Shown: one piece after another, positions 22,593-31,264 of the stretch
Layout of the letters: every line of letters starts with the position of its first letter
How positions within the stretch are numbered: the stretch's first letter is position 1
Assembly: GCF_900176385.1 (NCBI RefSeq)
Contig: NZ_FWXN01000008.1
Location: forward strand, 1 to 64,000
Length of the DNA stretch: 64,000 bases
Source: Janibacter indicus
GTDB taxonomy: Bacteria; Actinomycetota; Actinomycetes; Actinomycetales; Dermatophilaceae
Direction: 5' to 3'
The notes under the pieces: model-generated
What the model was told of the DNA's origin: nothing
The model's database searches: none
The model's input: the letters and a program-made list of their open reading frames with translations, nothing else
Translations under genes and position numbers: made by a program

Positions 22593-22637
22593 CTCTCCTA
22601 AGAAGGTGTCGCTGGTTCGAATCCAGCCGGGGGCGCC
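22593..22637 (+). repeat. Right attachment repeat (attR), tRNA-Arg 3'-half copy
   Basis: The sequence repeats the anticodon-loop-to-acceptor part of tRNA-Arg(CCT): CTCTCCTAAGAAGGTGTCGC, GGTTCGAATCC and GCCGGGGGCGCC. It lacks one A after the anticodon, and its T-stem is GCTGG/CCAGC. No 5' half precedes it, so it is not a tRNA gene. It is best read as the displaced original 3' half of the host gene and marks the right boundary of the island. Confidence 0.78.
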
Positions 22638-22643
22638 CATCAC

Positions 22644-24104
22644 CTAGGCCGCGTCGAGCAGCGCCAGCAGGCGGGCCTCAAGCGCCGACGGTTGCTCCAC
22701 CACCGGCCGTCTCTCTGCACGACCGAGGCCGAGCAGGGGTGGCGCGAGGCAGCGGACATCACCAGCAGCCGGGGTCGTCAGCCGCACCTCGTGCGGCCCG
22801 CCGCCCGGGTCGAGACCGGTCGAGATCACCTCGGCCCGCCAGCCGGGCGCCTCCTTGTCGAGGTTGTGCCGCTGGCAGACGCCCATGCCGTTGCTCGCGG
22901 AGGTCTCGCCGCCACGGGAGACCCGGCGGACGTGGTCGACCTGGCGCACCGGAGCATCGCACCACGGCACCCGGCAGGTCGCGTCGCGCAGCTCGATCAG
23001 CCGCCTCAGCCGACCGGCGAAGAGCCGCTGCCTCGAGTCGACGGCCACGAGATCGCGCCCGTCGGGCGCTGTCCAGAGCCGCCGCAGCCAGAGCGCCGTC
23101 TCGCCATCTCGGTCAACGCCCTCGTCGAGCAGTCGCAGCACGTGCTCGCGGGCGAGGTCACCGGCCAGCGCGCCGTGACCCGGCACCTCGACCTCGTCGG
23201 CGCCGCCAGCGTCCGAGCCCGTGCCCGGGAGGAGCACGCCCTCACTCATCACGAGCCCGATCTCCACCGGCTGGGCCTGACCGGGCGCCCGCCCGGAGAG
23301 CAGCTCGAGGGCCGTGTCGGTCATCCAGGCACCACGACCCCGCTCGTCGGCGGCAGCGGCCGCATCGGCCTCGGGGTCACCGGTCGCCACGTGCCGCGCC
23401 TGCTCGGCCGCGCGCAGCGCGACGTGGGCGCCGACGACGTCGACGAGCGGCCCGAGGATCGACAGCCAGGCCATGCCGTCAGGCGCCGGGCGGACCGACA
23501 CGTGCCGCGAGGCCGCGGCCCGACGCCGCCGCTCGACGACCGACTCCTGGTCGAGGTCGACGCACGCCCGGTGCGCGGCGGCAGCCAGCGCCCGGTCACC
23601 GAGGTCGCGCAGCCCACCCGCCAACCGACGGTCGGCCTCGCGCCGGCGCACCGGCGACAGGCAGGCCGTTTCGCGGACGACGATCGTCGCCCGCCACTCG
23701 CTGATCTCACCCGCGGTGAGCGCGGCCATCGTGCCGGGCAGCTCGTGGACGAGCGCCTGCGCGGCGCCCACGTGACGGTCGGCCTGACCCGGCGAGCACC
23801 GCCGCGCCAGCGCCACCTCGCTGCGGGTGGCCCGGCGTCGCAGCGAGGCCTCGCGACGGGAGATCTCCTCGGCGGCGGCCATCTCGGCAACCCGCGCGTC
23901 ACGCTCCTCGACAAAGCGTGCAGTGGCGCGGGCCTGAGCGGCGGCAGCGGCCCCCTTCGTCATCTCGAGGAGGGCGACGACCTCGAGCAGCTCGACCTCG
24001 GTCAGCCCGTCGACGCCGGTGGCGGACACCTCGGCAAGCACGGCGCGCAGGCGCCCCGGGACCGTGGTCCCACTGACCTGATCGGTGATCGACTGATGTG
24101 TCAT
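22644..24104 (-). CDS. DUF222 / HNH endonuclease protein (13E12-type)
   Basis: This 486-residue protein has an N-terminal DUF222 region (EVVALLEMTKGAAAAAQARA, AVALARR-like helices) and a C-terminal HNH domain near residues 390-435: CRVPWCDAP, VDHVRRVSRGGETSASNGMG and CQRHNLDKEAPGW, with the Cys and His of the fold present. This actinobacterial family, called the 13E12 repeat family in mycobacteria, often spreads in multiple copies and is linked to DNA damage. The ATG at 24104 gives MTHQSITDQ; a much longer open frame upstream is composition-driven. A LexA-type box lies 25 bases upstream of the start. The gene ends seven bases from the island boundary. Confidence 0.85.
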   Translation of the reverse strand: MTHQSITDQVSGTTVPGRLRAVLAEVSATGVDGLTEVELLEVVALLEMTKGAAAAAQARATARFVEERDARVAEMAAAEEISRREASLRRRATRSEVALARRCSPGQADRHVGAAQALVHELPGTMAALTAGEISEWRATIVVRETACLSPVRRREADRRLAGGLRDLGDRALAAAAHRACVDLDQESVVERRRRAAASRHVSVRPAPDGMAWLSILGPLVDVVGAHVALRAAEQARHVATGDPEADAAAAADERGRGAWMTDTALELLSGRAPGQAQPVEIGLVMSEGVLLPGTGSDAGGADEVEVPGHGALAGDLAREHVLRLLDEGVDRDGETALWLRRLWTAPDGRDLVAVDSRQRLFAGRLRRLIELRDATCRVPWCDAPVRQVDHVRRVSRGGETSASNGMGVCQRHNLDKEAPGWRAEVISTGLDPGGGPHEVRLTTPAAGDVRCLAPPLLGLGRAERRPVVEQPSALEARLLALLDAA

Positions 24105-24129
24105 GGCGCCTCCCCTCGCCCCTCCAGTA

Positions 24130-24145
24130 TCGAACATGTGTTCGA
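24130..24145. promoter_or_regulatory. LexA (SOS) box upstream of the DUF222-HNH gene
   Basis: TCGAACATGTGTTCGA matches the Gram-positive/actinobacterial SOS consensus TCGAAC-N4-GTTCGA in both six-base half-sites. It is 25 bases before the DUF222-HNH start codon, a position for repression of that gene's promoter. It is 151 bases from the divergent mnhA start and less likely to control it. Confidence 0.8.
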
Positions 24146-24296
24146 AGAATTCAAGAGGGTGGGCCGAGATGTCTTCGGGAACCTGCCGAGCCGGGCACCT
24201 ACGGCACCGCGAGGACGCGCGTGCACCCCGACCTCGGGGCGCTGGGTCACCTGCCGTTAAACTGGCCTCCCGTCCCCGGACCCGTGAGAGGCCCTC

Positions 24297-27116
24297 GTGA
24301 CCCTGCTGCTGCTTGCGCACTTCGCGGCGGCAGCAGTTGCGCCCGGCCTCGCCAAGCTCCTCAACCGACGCGCCTTCCTCGTCCTGGCCCTCGTGCCCGC
24401 CGCGGCCTTCGCCTGGCTCCTCGCCCAGACCGGCGACGTGACCGCCGGCCGGTCGATCGTCGAGGACATCGCCTGGGTCCCCTCGCTCGGCATGGACTTC
24501 GCGCTGCGGCTCGGCACCCTCCAGTGGCTCCTCGGGCTGCTCGTCACCGGCGTCGGTGCCCTCGCCCTGCTCTACTGCGCCTGGTACTTCAAGCCCGACG
24601 ACCCCAGCCTGTGGCGCTTCACGGGCGTCTTCACCGCCTTCGCGGGCGCCATGCTCGGCCTCGTCCTCGCCGACAACCTCCTGGCGCTCTACATCTTCTG
24701 GGAGCTGACGACGGTCTTCTCCTACACGCTCATCGGGCACAACCCGGTGCGCTCGGCCAACCGCCGCTCCGCCACCCAGGCCCTGCTCGTCACGACCTTC
24801 GGCGGCCTGGCGATGCTCATCGGCACGGTGATCATCGGCGAGACGAGCAGCTACACGATCAGCGAGATGCTCGCCTCGCCGCCCCCGGCCGGCGCCCTGA
24901 CGACGACGGCCGCCCTCCTCGTCCTCGTCGGCGCCCTCACCAAGTCGGCGCAGGTGCCCTTCCACTTCTGGCTGCCCGGCGCCATGGCCGCCCCGACCCC
25001 GGTGAGCGCCTACCTGCACGCAGCCTCGATGGTCAAGGCCGGCATCTACCTCATCCTGCTGCTCGAGCCGATCTTCGCGGACGTGCCCGGGTGGCGTCCG
25101 GTCCTGCTCGTCCTCGGCCTGTGGACGATGATCCTCGGTGGCTGGCGGGCCCTGCGTCAGGACGACATCAAGCTCCTCCTCGCCTACGGCACGGTGAGCC
25201 AGCTGGGCTTCATGACCGTCCTCGCGGGCGTCGGCACCCAGGCCGCCGGGCTGGCCGCCCTGGCCCTCGTCCTCTCCCACGCCCTCTTCAAGTCGGTGCT
25301 CTTCTTCAGCGTCGGCATCATCGACAAAGGGACCGGCACCCGCGACCTGACGCAGCTGCACGGCCTCGGGCGCACCGCACCGGTCCTCGCCACGGCCGCG
25401 ACCCTGTCCGCCGCCTCGATGGCCGGCCTGCCGCCGCTCGTCGGCTTCGTCGCCAAGGAGTCGGCGCTCACCGCCGTCATCGAGTCCGCTCACGGCCCCC
25501 TGTCGACGACCACCGGCTGGCTGGCCGTCGTCGGCCTCGTCACGGGATCTGTGCTCACGGTGGCCTACTCCGCGCGCTTCGTCTGGGGTGCCTTCGCGAC
25601 GAAGGGGGCGACCGGCGCCGCCCCGAGCCCCACCCCCTTCGCCGCACCCCACGCGCTGCTCATCGCGCCGGTCCTGCTGTCGCTCACGACCCTGGCGTCC
25701 GGCTTCTTCGGCGACCCGCTCACCAAGCTCTTCCACCCCTACACCGAGACGCTCCCGGGCGCCGAGCCCGAGCACCTCGCGCTGTGGCACGGCCTCACCC
25801 CGGCCCTCGGGCTGACCGTCGTGGCGATCGTCGCCGGCCTCCTGCTCTTCGTGGGGCGGGCCCCCTTCGCCCGGGTCCAGGCCGCGCTGCCCGAGGTGGT
25901 CAACGCCGAGCGCGTCTACCAGCGCTTCATGAAGGCCCTCGACCGCTTCGCCGTCGAGGTCACCGCCCTCGCCCAGGGCGGCTCGCTGCCGACCTACCTC
26001 GGCGCGATCTTCCTCGTCGTCATCCTCCTGCCGGGCGTCGTCGCCGCCACCGCCCTGCCGGGCACCGAGGTGCGGCTGTGGGACACCTTCAGCCAGGCGG
26101 CCGTCGGGCTCTTCGTCATCGCCGCGGCGATCCTCGCCGTGCGCGGCCGCAACCGCCTCCAGTCGGTGATGTTCGTCGGCCTCACCGGCTACGGGCTGGC
26201 CCTGCTCTTCCACCTGCACGGGGCGCCCGACCTCGCCCTGACCCAGGTGCTCGTCGAGACCTTCTCCCTCGTCCTCTTCGTCCTCGTGCTGCGCATGCTC
26301 CCGCAGGACTTCCGCCGCCGCCCCCGCTCCGGCCGCCGCTCGCGCCGCCGGCTGTGGCGCCTCGCCCTCGCCGGGACCATGGGCGCGGCGATCTCGATTC
26401 TCACGGTCGTCGCGGCCAATGCCCGCATCCACGAGCCGATCAGCAAGGCCTTCCCCGAGCAGGCCTACGACTTCGGCCACGGACAAAATGTCGTCAACGT
26501 GACCCTCGTCGACATCCGCGCCTGGGACACCCTCGGCGAGATCTCGGTCCTCGTCGCGGCCGCGACCGGCATCGCCAGCCTGGTCTTCGTGCGCACCCAG
26601 GACGTCGAGCGCTCGTGGACCCGCCGGCGCAACCAGGGCCCGGTCACCGCGTCGCTCCCCCGCGAGCGCCGCTCGGTCATCCTCGAGACCGCCACCCGGC
26701 TGGTCTTCCACGTGATGATCGCGCTCTCGCTCTACCTGCTCTTCTCCGGGCACAACCAGCCCGGCGGTGGCTTCGCCGGTGGCCTCGTCCTCGGTCTGGC
26801 GTTGCTCGTGCGCTACCTCGCCGGCGGTCGCGCCGAGCTCGACCGCGCGGCCCCGGTGAGCGCCGGTCTCGTCCTCGGGGCCGGCCTGGTCGTCGCGGCG
26901 CTCTCCGCGCTCGCGCCGCTCGCCTTCGGCGGCACCGTGCTGCAGTCGGCGGTCGTGCAGTTCGACGTCCCCGTCTGGGGTCACGTCAAGCTCGTCACCG
27001 CGATGTTCTTCGACATCGGCGTCTACCTCATCGTCATCGGGCTCGCGCTCGACGTCGTCCGCTCGCTCGGTGCAGGTGTCGACAAGCAGGCCGAAGAGGA
27101 CGGGGCCACCGCATGA
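24297..27116 (+). CDS. mnhA: Mrp-type Na+/H+ antiporter subunit A with fused B domain
   Basis: This 939-residue protein is the largest subunit of the seven-part Mrp (CPA3) antiporter, which exports Na+ using the proton gradient. The Nqo12-like N-terminal part has about 14 helices (NLLALYIFWELTTVFSYTLI, LPGAMAAPTPVSAYLHAASM, LSHALFKSVLFFSVGIIDK). The MnhB domain is fused at the C-terminus (from about residue 790: LYLLFSGHNQPGGGFAGGLV), so no separate mnhB gene is present. The GTG start has GAGAGG five bases upstream. It overlaps mnhC by four bases (ATGA), and the six genes form one tight operon. Confidence 0.93.
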   Translation: MTLLLLAHFAAAAVAPGLAKLLNRRAFLVLALVPAAAFAWLLAQTGDVTAGRSIVEDIAWVPSLGMDFALRLGTLQWLLGLLVTGVGALALLYCAWYFKPDDPSLWRFTGVFTAFAGAMLGLVLADNLLALYIFWELTTVFSYTLIGHNPVRSANRRSATQALLVTTFGGLAMLIGTVIIGETSSYTISEMLASPPPAGALTTTAALLVLVGALTKSAQVPFHFWLPGAMAAPTPVSAYLHAASMVKAGIYLILLLEPIFADVPGWRPVLLVLGLWTMILGGWRALRQDDIKLLLAYGTVSQLGFMTVLAGVGTQAAGLAALALVLSHALFKSVLFFSVGIIDKGTGTRDLTQLHGLGRTAPVLATAATLSAASMAGLPPLVGFVAKESALTAVIESAHGPLSTTTGWLAVVGLVTGSVLTVAYSARFVWGAFATKGATGAAPSPTPFAAPHALLIAPVLLSLTTLASGFFGDPLTKLFHPYTETLPGAEPEHLALWHGLTPALGLTVVAIVAGLLLFVGRAPFARVQAALPEVVNAERVYQRFMKALDRFAVEVTALAQGGSLPTYLGAIFLVVILLPGVVAATALPGTEVRLWDTFSQAAVGLFVIAAAILAVRGRNRLQSVMFVGLTGYGLALLFHLHGAPDLALTQVLVETFSLVLFVLVLRMLPQDFRRRPRSGRRSRRRLWRLALAGTMGAAISILTVVAANARIHEPISKAFPEQAYDFGHGQNVVNVTLVDIRAWDTLGEISVLVAAATGIASLVFVRTQDVERSWTRRRNQGPVTASLPRERRSVILETATRLVFHVMIALSLYLLFSGHNQPGGGFAGGLVLGLALLVRYLAGGRAELDRAAPVSAGLVLGAGLVVAALSALAPLAFGGTVLQSAVVQFDVPVWGHVKLVTAMFFDIGVYLIVIGLALDVVRSLGAGVDKQAEEDGATA

Positions 27117-27556
27117 ACGCCATCGCGCCCAACCTCAGCCTCGTCGTCGTCGCCGGCTTCCTCATCGCGACCGGCGTCTACCTGCTCCTCGAGCGAGCGC
27201 TCACCCGCCTGATCCTCGGCATCGTCCTGGCGTCCAACGGCGTCGCCACGCTCTACCTCGTCGTCTCCGGACCGGCGAAGGGAGCCCCCTTCGTCGGTGC
27301 ACGACCGGCCGACGAGATGAGCGACGCGCTCCCCCAGGCGATGGTGCTCACCGCGATCGTCATCGCCCTGGCCTCGGTCGGCTTCGTCCTGTCCCTCGCC
27401 TACCGCCAGTGGCGGATCACCGGCAGCGACGACGTACCCGACGACGCCGAGGACGAGCTGATCAAGCGCCTCGCCGAACGCGACGAGGTCTCCAGCACCT
27501 ACGACGACGACACCCAGTCCACGACCGAGGCCCAAGAGGAGGACGCGACCGCATGA
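27113..27556 (+). CDS. mnhC: Na+/H+ antiporter subunit C
   Basis: This 147-residue protein is NuoK-like, with three helices (LSLVVVAGFLIATGVYLLLE, LTRLILGIVLASNGVATLYL, LPQAMVLTAIVIALASVGFV) and the MnhC/NuoK pattern DALPQAMVLTAIVI. The C-terminus is a longer acidic tail (about 40 residues) than in many homologues. It is coupled at both ends by ATGA overlaps to mnhA and mnhD. Confidence 0.92.
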   Translation: MNAIAPNLSLVVVAGFLIATGVYLLLERALTRLILGIVLASNGVATLYLVVSGPAKGAPFVGARPADEMSDALPQAMVLTAIVIALASVGFVLSLAYRQWRITGSDDVPDDAEDELIKRLAERDEVSSTYDDDTQSTTEAQEEDATA

Positions 27557-29184
27557 CCGTGGCCAACCTCCTGCCCATGCCGGTGCTGCTGCCGCTGCTC
27601 GGCGCCGCCCTCACCCTGGTCGCCCGCCGTCACCCGCGCGTGCAGGTCGCCATCAGCATCGCCGTGCTCGCCGCCAGCCTCGCCGTCGCCGCCACCCTCA
27701 TGTGGTCCACCCACCACGACGGACCCATCGCGCTGTGGCTCGGCGCGTGGTCCGAACCCTTGGGCATCGCCCTCGTCGCCGACCGAATCTCGGCGCTCAT
27801 GCTGCTCATCAGCTCCTTCGTCATCCTCGTCGTGCTCGTCTTCGCCATCGGGCAGGGCGTCGCCGACGGCGACGAGGACTCGCCGCTCGCGATCTACTTC
27901 CCGACCTATCTCGTGCTCTCGGCCGGCGTGTCCAATGCCTTCCTCGCGGGCGACCTGTTCAACCTCTTCGTCAGCTTCGAGATGCTGCTCTTCGCGAGCT
28001 TCGTCCTGCTGACCCTCGGCGGCAGCGGCACCCGGATCCGGGCGGGGACGACCTACGTCATCGTCTCGATGGTCTCCTCCTTCCTCTTCCTGTCGGCGAT
28101 CGCCGGGGTCTACGCCGCGACCGGCACGGTCAACCTGGCGCAGCTCTCCCTTCGCCTGCCCGAGATCGACTCGACGGTCTCGCTGGCGCTGCAGCTGATG
28201 CTCCTCACCGTCTTCGGCATCAAGGCGGCCGTCTTCCCGATGTCGGCGTGGCTGCCCGACTCCTACCCGTCGGCGCCGGTGCCGGTCTCGGCCGTCTTCG
28301 CCGGACTGCTCACCAAGGTCGGCGTCTACGCGATCGTGCGCACCCAGTTCCTGCTCTTCCCCGAGTCACCGCTGCACCACCTGATCATGGGGGCCGGCCT
28401 GCTGACGATGATCATCGGCATCCTCGGGGCGGTGGCCCAGCCGGGGATCAAGCGGATGCTCTCCTTCACCCTCGTCAGCCACATCGGCTACATGCTCTTC
28501 GGCATCGGGCTGGCGAGCGAGTCCGGGGTGTCGGCGGCGATCTTCTACATCGCCCACCACATCACCGTGCAGACCGCGCTCTTCCTCATCTCCGGCCTCA
28601 TCGAGCGGGTGGGCGGCTCGACGGTCATCGACCGCCTCGGCGGGCTCGCCGCGAGCACCCCGGTGCTCGCCGTCCTCTTCTTCGTCCCGGCGATGAACCT
28701 CGCCGGCATCCCGCCCTTCTCCGGCTTCGTCGGCAAGGTCGGCCTGCTGCAGGCCGGCACCCAGGACGGCAGCGTCATCGCCTGGACGCTCGTCGTCGGC
28801 TCGGTCGTCACCTCGCTGCTCACCCTCTACGCCGTGGCCAAGACGTGGAGCGCGGCCTTCTGGCGGCCGCGTGCTGTCGAGGGCCAGGACCAGACCTTCG
28901 AGATGCCGACGCTCACCCCGAGCTTCGGGCGCCTGAGCGACGCCATCGGCGCCGCCGTCGCGGCCCAGCGCCCCTCGACCCCGATCGCCCCGCCGCCGGC
29001 GGTGACCCAGGTCGAGCGGCCGATGCCGCCGCTCATGCTGGGCGCGGCCGCCGCGGTCGTCGCCTTCAGCCTGGGGCTCTCGCTCTTCGCCGGCCCGCTC
29101 TTCACCTACACCGACGCGGCGGCCCGGCAGATGCTCTCCAGCGATGCCTACGTCCGCGCCGTCCTGCCCGAGGAGGCGCCGTGA
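27553..29184 (+). CDS. mnhD: Na+/H+ antiporter subunit D
   Basis: This 543-residue NuoN/NuoM-like proton-translocating subunit has about 14 helices, including GDLFNLFVSFEMLLFASFVLL, KAAVFPMSAWLPDSYPSAP, IKRMLSFTLVSHIGYMLFG and HHITVQTALFLISGLIERV, with the conserved Glu and Lys residues of the channel. The family length is about 500, and the extra residues fall in a soluble loop near 440-485. The start at 27553 overlaps the mnhC stop. Confidence 0.92.
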   Translation: MTVANLLPMPVLLPLLGAALTLVARRHPRVQVAISIAVLAASLAVAATLMWSTHHDGPIALWLGAWSEPLGIALVADRISALMLLISSFVILVVLVFAIGQGVADGDEDSPLAIYFPTYLVLSAGVSNAFLAGDLFNLFVSFEMLLFASFVLLTLGGSGTRIRAGTTYVIVSMVSSFLFLSAIAGVYAATGTVNLAQLSLRLPEIDSTVSLALQLMLLTVFGIKAAVFPMSAWLPDSYPSAPVPVSAVFAGLLTKVGVYAIVRTQFLLFPESPLHHLIMGAGLLTMIIGILGAVAQPGIKRMLSFTLVSHIGYMLFGIGLASESGVSAAIFYIAHHITVQTALFLISGLIERVGGSTVIDRLGGLAASTPVLAVLFFVPAMNLAGIPPFSGFVGKVGLLQAGTQDGSVIAWTLVVGSVVTSLLTLYAVAKTWSAAFWRPRAVEGQDQTFEMPTLTPSFGRLSDAIGAAVAAQRPSTPIAPPPAVTQVERPMPPLMLGAAAAVVAFSLGLSLFAGPLFTYTDAAARQMLSSDAYVRAVLPEEAP

Positions 29185-29747
29185 GCGACACCGCCATCGA
29201 CACGACCCCGGCGACCCGTCGGCGCGGCGGCTTCCAGCCCCGGGCGATCATCGCCCTAGCCGTCGTGTGGGTCCTGCTCTGGGACCGCATCACCCTGGGC
29301 AACATCGTCAACGGCCTGATCATCGGCGCGGTCGTCACGCAGATCTTCCCGCTGCCCTCGATCCAGTACTTCGGGCGGATCCACCCGTGGCGCCTCCTGC
29401 TGCTCATCGGGCGCTTCCTCGTCGACCTCGTGAGCGCCGCGGTCCAGATCGCCGGCGCCACCCTGAGCCGCCGCCCCAGCCAAGGTGGCTCGATCGTCGA
29501 GGTCCGGATGCGCACGCAATCGGAGTTCTACATGACGATCGTCTCCGCGCTCGTCTCCCTCGTGCCCGGGTCGATCGTCGTCGAGGCCAGACGCGGCGCC
29601 AACGTCCTCTACGTCCACGGCTTCCACGTCACCACGCCCGAGGGCGTGGAGGAGCTGCGCCGAGACGTCCTGGCCGTCGAGACCCGGGTCGTGCGGGCCA
29701 TCGGCACCCCCGAGGAGATCTCGATCTGCACGCAGGAGGTCGCATGA
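29181..29747 (+). CDS. mnhE: Na+/H+ antiporter subunit E
   Basis: This 188-residue MnhE-family protein has N-terminal helices (IIALAVVWVLLWDRI, NIVNGLIIGAVVTQIFPLP), then SEFYMTIVSALVSLVPGSIVV and a cytosolic end with VLYVHGFHV. The GTG start overlaps the mnhD stop (GTGA), so it belongs to the coupled operon. It is needed for the assembled Mrp complex; it has no independent enzymatic role. Confidence 0.92.
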   Translation: MSDTAIDTTPATRRRGGFQPRAIIALAVVWVLLWDRITLGNIVNGLIIGAVVTQIFPLPSIQYFGRIHPWRLLLLIGRFLVDLVSAAVQIAGATLSRRPSQGGSIVEVRMRTQSEFYMTIVSALVSLVPGSIVVEARRGANVLYVHGFHVTTPEGVEELRRDVLAVETRVVRAIGTPEEISICTQEVA

Positions 29748-30010
29748 GCATCATCCTGTCGATCGGTCTCGGGCTGCTCTTCGCCGCCGCCGGCCTGGTC
29801 CTCGTGCGCATCGCGCGGGGTCCGACCACCCTCGACCGTGCTCTGAGCCTCGACGTGGTCATCGTCATCGTCATCGGCATCATGGCGACCCAGATCGTGC
29901 GCACCGGTGACGCCGGGACGCTGCCGATCCTCGTCGTCTTCAGCCTCACCGGATTCGTCGGGTCGGTCTCGGTCGCCCGCTTCATGGCCCGCAAGGACGA
30001 TGCCTCATGA
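29744..30010 (+). CDS. mnhF: Na+/H+ antiporter subunit F
   Basis: This 88-residue protein has three helices and the MnhF pattern RIARGPTTLDRALSLDVV. The size is normal. It is coupled to mnhE and mnhG by four-base ATGA overlaps. Confidence 0.92.
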   Translation: MSIILSIGLGLLFAAAGLVLVRIARGPTTLDRALSLDVVIVIVIGIMATQIVRTGDAGTLPILVVFSLTGFVGSVSVARFMARKDDAS

Positions 30011-30384
30011 GCTGGGCGCAGATCCTCGACCTCGCCGGGGCGATCAGCCTGCTCCTCGGTGCCACGCTGGCGCTCGTCGGCGCGATCGGCCTGGTGCGCC
30101 TGCCCGACTTCTTCGCCCGCATGCACGCCGCCACCAAGCCGCAGACCCTGGGCCTGCTGCTCATCCTGCTCGGCCTGGCGCTCACGGTGCGCACCTGGGC
30201 CTCGGTCGCCACGCTGCTCATCGTCGTCGGCGCCCAGGCCCTCACCGCCCCGGTCACGGCACACATCCTCGGCCGCGCCGGCTACCGCACCGGCATCGTC
30301 GAGGACGGCCTGCTCCACCACGACGAGCTCGGCGCCGCCTACCGACGGATGCAGGAGCAGGACCGGCAGCGCGAGCAGTCCTGA
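30007..30384 (+). CDS. mnhG: Na+/H+ antiporter subunit G
   Basis: This 125-residue MnhG-family protein has GLVRLPDFFARMHAATKPQT after the first helix, then two further helices (TLGLLLILLGLALTV, VATLLIVVGAQALTAPVTAH). It is the last gene of the mnhACDEFG operon, followed after 10 bases by a long palindromic terminator. Confidence 0.92.
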   Translation: MSWAQILDLAGAISLLLGATLALVGAIGLVRLPDFFARMHAATKPQTLGLLLILLGLALTVRTWASVATLLIVVGAQALTAPVTAHILGRAGYRTGIVEDGLLHHDELGAAYRRMQEQDRQREQS

Positions 30385-30394
30385 CGACATGACG

Positions 30395-30432
30395 CAGGGG
30401 GCGAAGGGAGCAGCTGCTCCCTTCGCCCCCTG
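30395..30432. terminator. 38-base perfect palindrome between mnhG and the NlpC/P60 gene
   Basis: Two 19-base arms starting CAGGGGGCGAAGGGAGCAG pair perfectly with no loop bases. The palindrome lies between two convergent genes, 10 bases after mnhG and 12 bases after the NlpC/P60 stop on the other strand, so it is probably a shared terminator. Each arm contains the recurrent CGAAGGG heptamer. Confidence 0.75.
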
Positions 30433-30444
30433 TCGGGTCGGCGG

Positions 30445-31260
30445 TCAGACCCGGCCGTAGCCGGAGACCCCGTCGAAGATCGGGCGGATCGAGACCGACG
30501 AGCCGGTGCGCGGCGAGTCGATCATCATGCCGTCGCCGACGTAGATGCCGACGTGCCACGACGGGGACCCGAAGAAGACCAGGTCGCCGGGCTGCGGGCT
30601 GGACACCGGGGTGGCGGCGGCCTGCTGGGCGGTGGTCACGCGCGGGATGGACTTGCCGGCCTTGGCGAAGACGTACTGCGTGAAGCCGGAGCAGTCGAAG
30701 CCCGCGGGGGTCGAGCCGCCGTAGACGTAGGGGGTGCCGATGTACTGCTTGGCGATCTCGACGACATTGCTCGAGGCGGCCGGGGCCGGCGCCGCGGTCT
30801 CGGCGGCGGGGGTCGAGGTGCTCGCCTGCGGGGCGGGCGACTGGCGCTCCTGCGAGCGGCTGGCGGCCTCGGACTCGCGCTCCTGCGCGGCCTGCTCACG
30901 CTCGGCGCGCATGCGCAGCTGGTAGGGGGTGGGGCCGGTCGGCTTGGCGACGGGCTCGACCTCGATCTTGCCGAAGGCGGAGGTCGCGGCCGTCGAAGTG
31001 GCCGGGGCGCTCGGCGCGGTGACGGCCGCGGCAGCCGGGGCGGCGGGGGCAGCAGCGGCCCGGACCGGGGTGGCGTCGACCTGGTCGGCGGCGGTGCTCG
31101 CCTGCGCGGGGATGGCGATGGCGGCGACGAGACCACCGGAGGCGGCGAGGACGGCGGAGCCCTTGGCCAGCGGGGTGCCCGTCTGGCTGATGACGGTGCC
31201 GATCTCGGTCAGGGGGTTGTAGCGCTCAGGAGCGCGGTGGCGCCCGACGTTGTGAGACAC
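30445..31260 (-). CDS. NlpC/P60 family cell-wall hydrolase (C40 peptidase)
   Basis: This 271-residue secreted peptidoglycan endopeptidase has a hydrophobic segment at 36-54 (LAASGGLVAAIAIPAQAS) that resembles a signal peptide after a long basic N-region, then an Ala/Pro-rich linker with a Glu/Arg-rich helix, and the catalytic domain from about 163. The active-site residues are Cys190 in GFDCSGFTQYV and His236 in SWHVGIYVG, with Asp248 in the third position. Such enzymes cleave the gamma-D-Glu-diaminopimelate bond. It has a long leader that matches a c-di-AMP riboswitch, the usual control of this family in actinobacteria. The start is the GTG at 31260. Confidence 0.9.
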   Translation of the reverse strand: MSHNVGRHRAPERYNPLTEIGTVISQTGTPLAKGSAVLAASGGLVAAIAIPAQASTAADQVDATPVRAAAAPAAPAAAAVTAPSAPATSTAATSAFGKIEVEPVAKPTGPTPYQLRMRAEREQAAQERESEAASRSQERQSPAPQASTSTPAAETAAPAPAASSNVVEIAKQYIGTPYVYGGSTPAGFDCSGFTQYVFAKAGKSIPRVTTAQQAAATPVSSPQPGDLVFFGSPSWHVGIYVGDGMMIDSPRTGSSVSIRPIFDGVSGYGRV

Positions 31261-31264
31261 GATG

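Larger units (their letters stand above)
17738..22637. mobile_element. Genomic island in tRNA-Arg(CCT) carrying a Pycsar-type operon
   Basis: The island is about 4.9 kb, bounded by the tRNA-Arg 3' half and a diverged copy of it. Its base composition is visibly lower in G+C than both flanks. It contains, left to right, an integrase remnant next to the tRNA, a DUF5919 remnant, a frameshifted PIN gene, a NUDIX remnant, and the operon cyclase / E2-like / membrane effector on the minus strand. The integrase has lost its N-terminal part and holds an in-frame stop, so the island is probably immobile. The defence operon looks intact, as though retained by selection after decay of the rest; that is inference. 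Confidence 0.75.

Noticed and set aside
22593-22637. Second tRNA-Arg gene
   Set aside because: Only the 3' half is present; no acceptor or D-arm precedes it, so it is an attachment repeat.
24105-26984. Upstream extension of the DUF222-HNH frame to about 1446 codons
   Set aside because: The added part is antisense to mnhA and is a low-complexity shadow; family homology begins at 24104.
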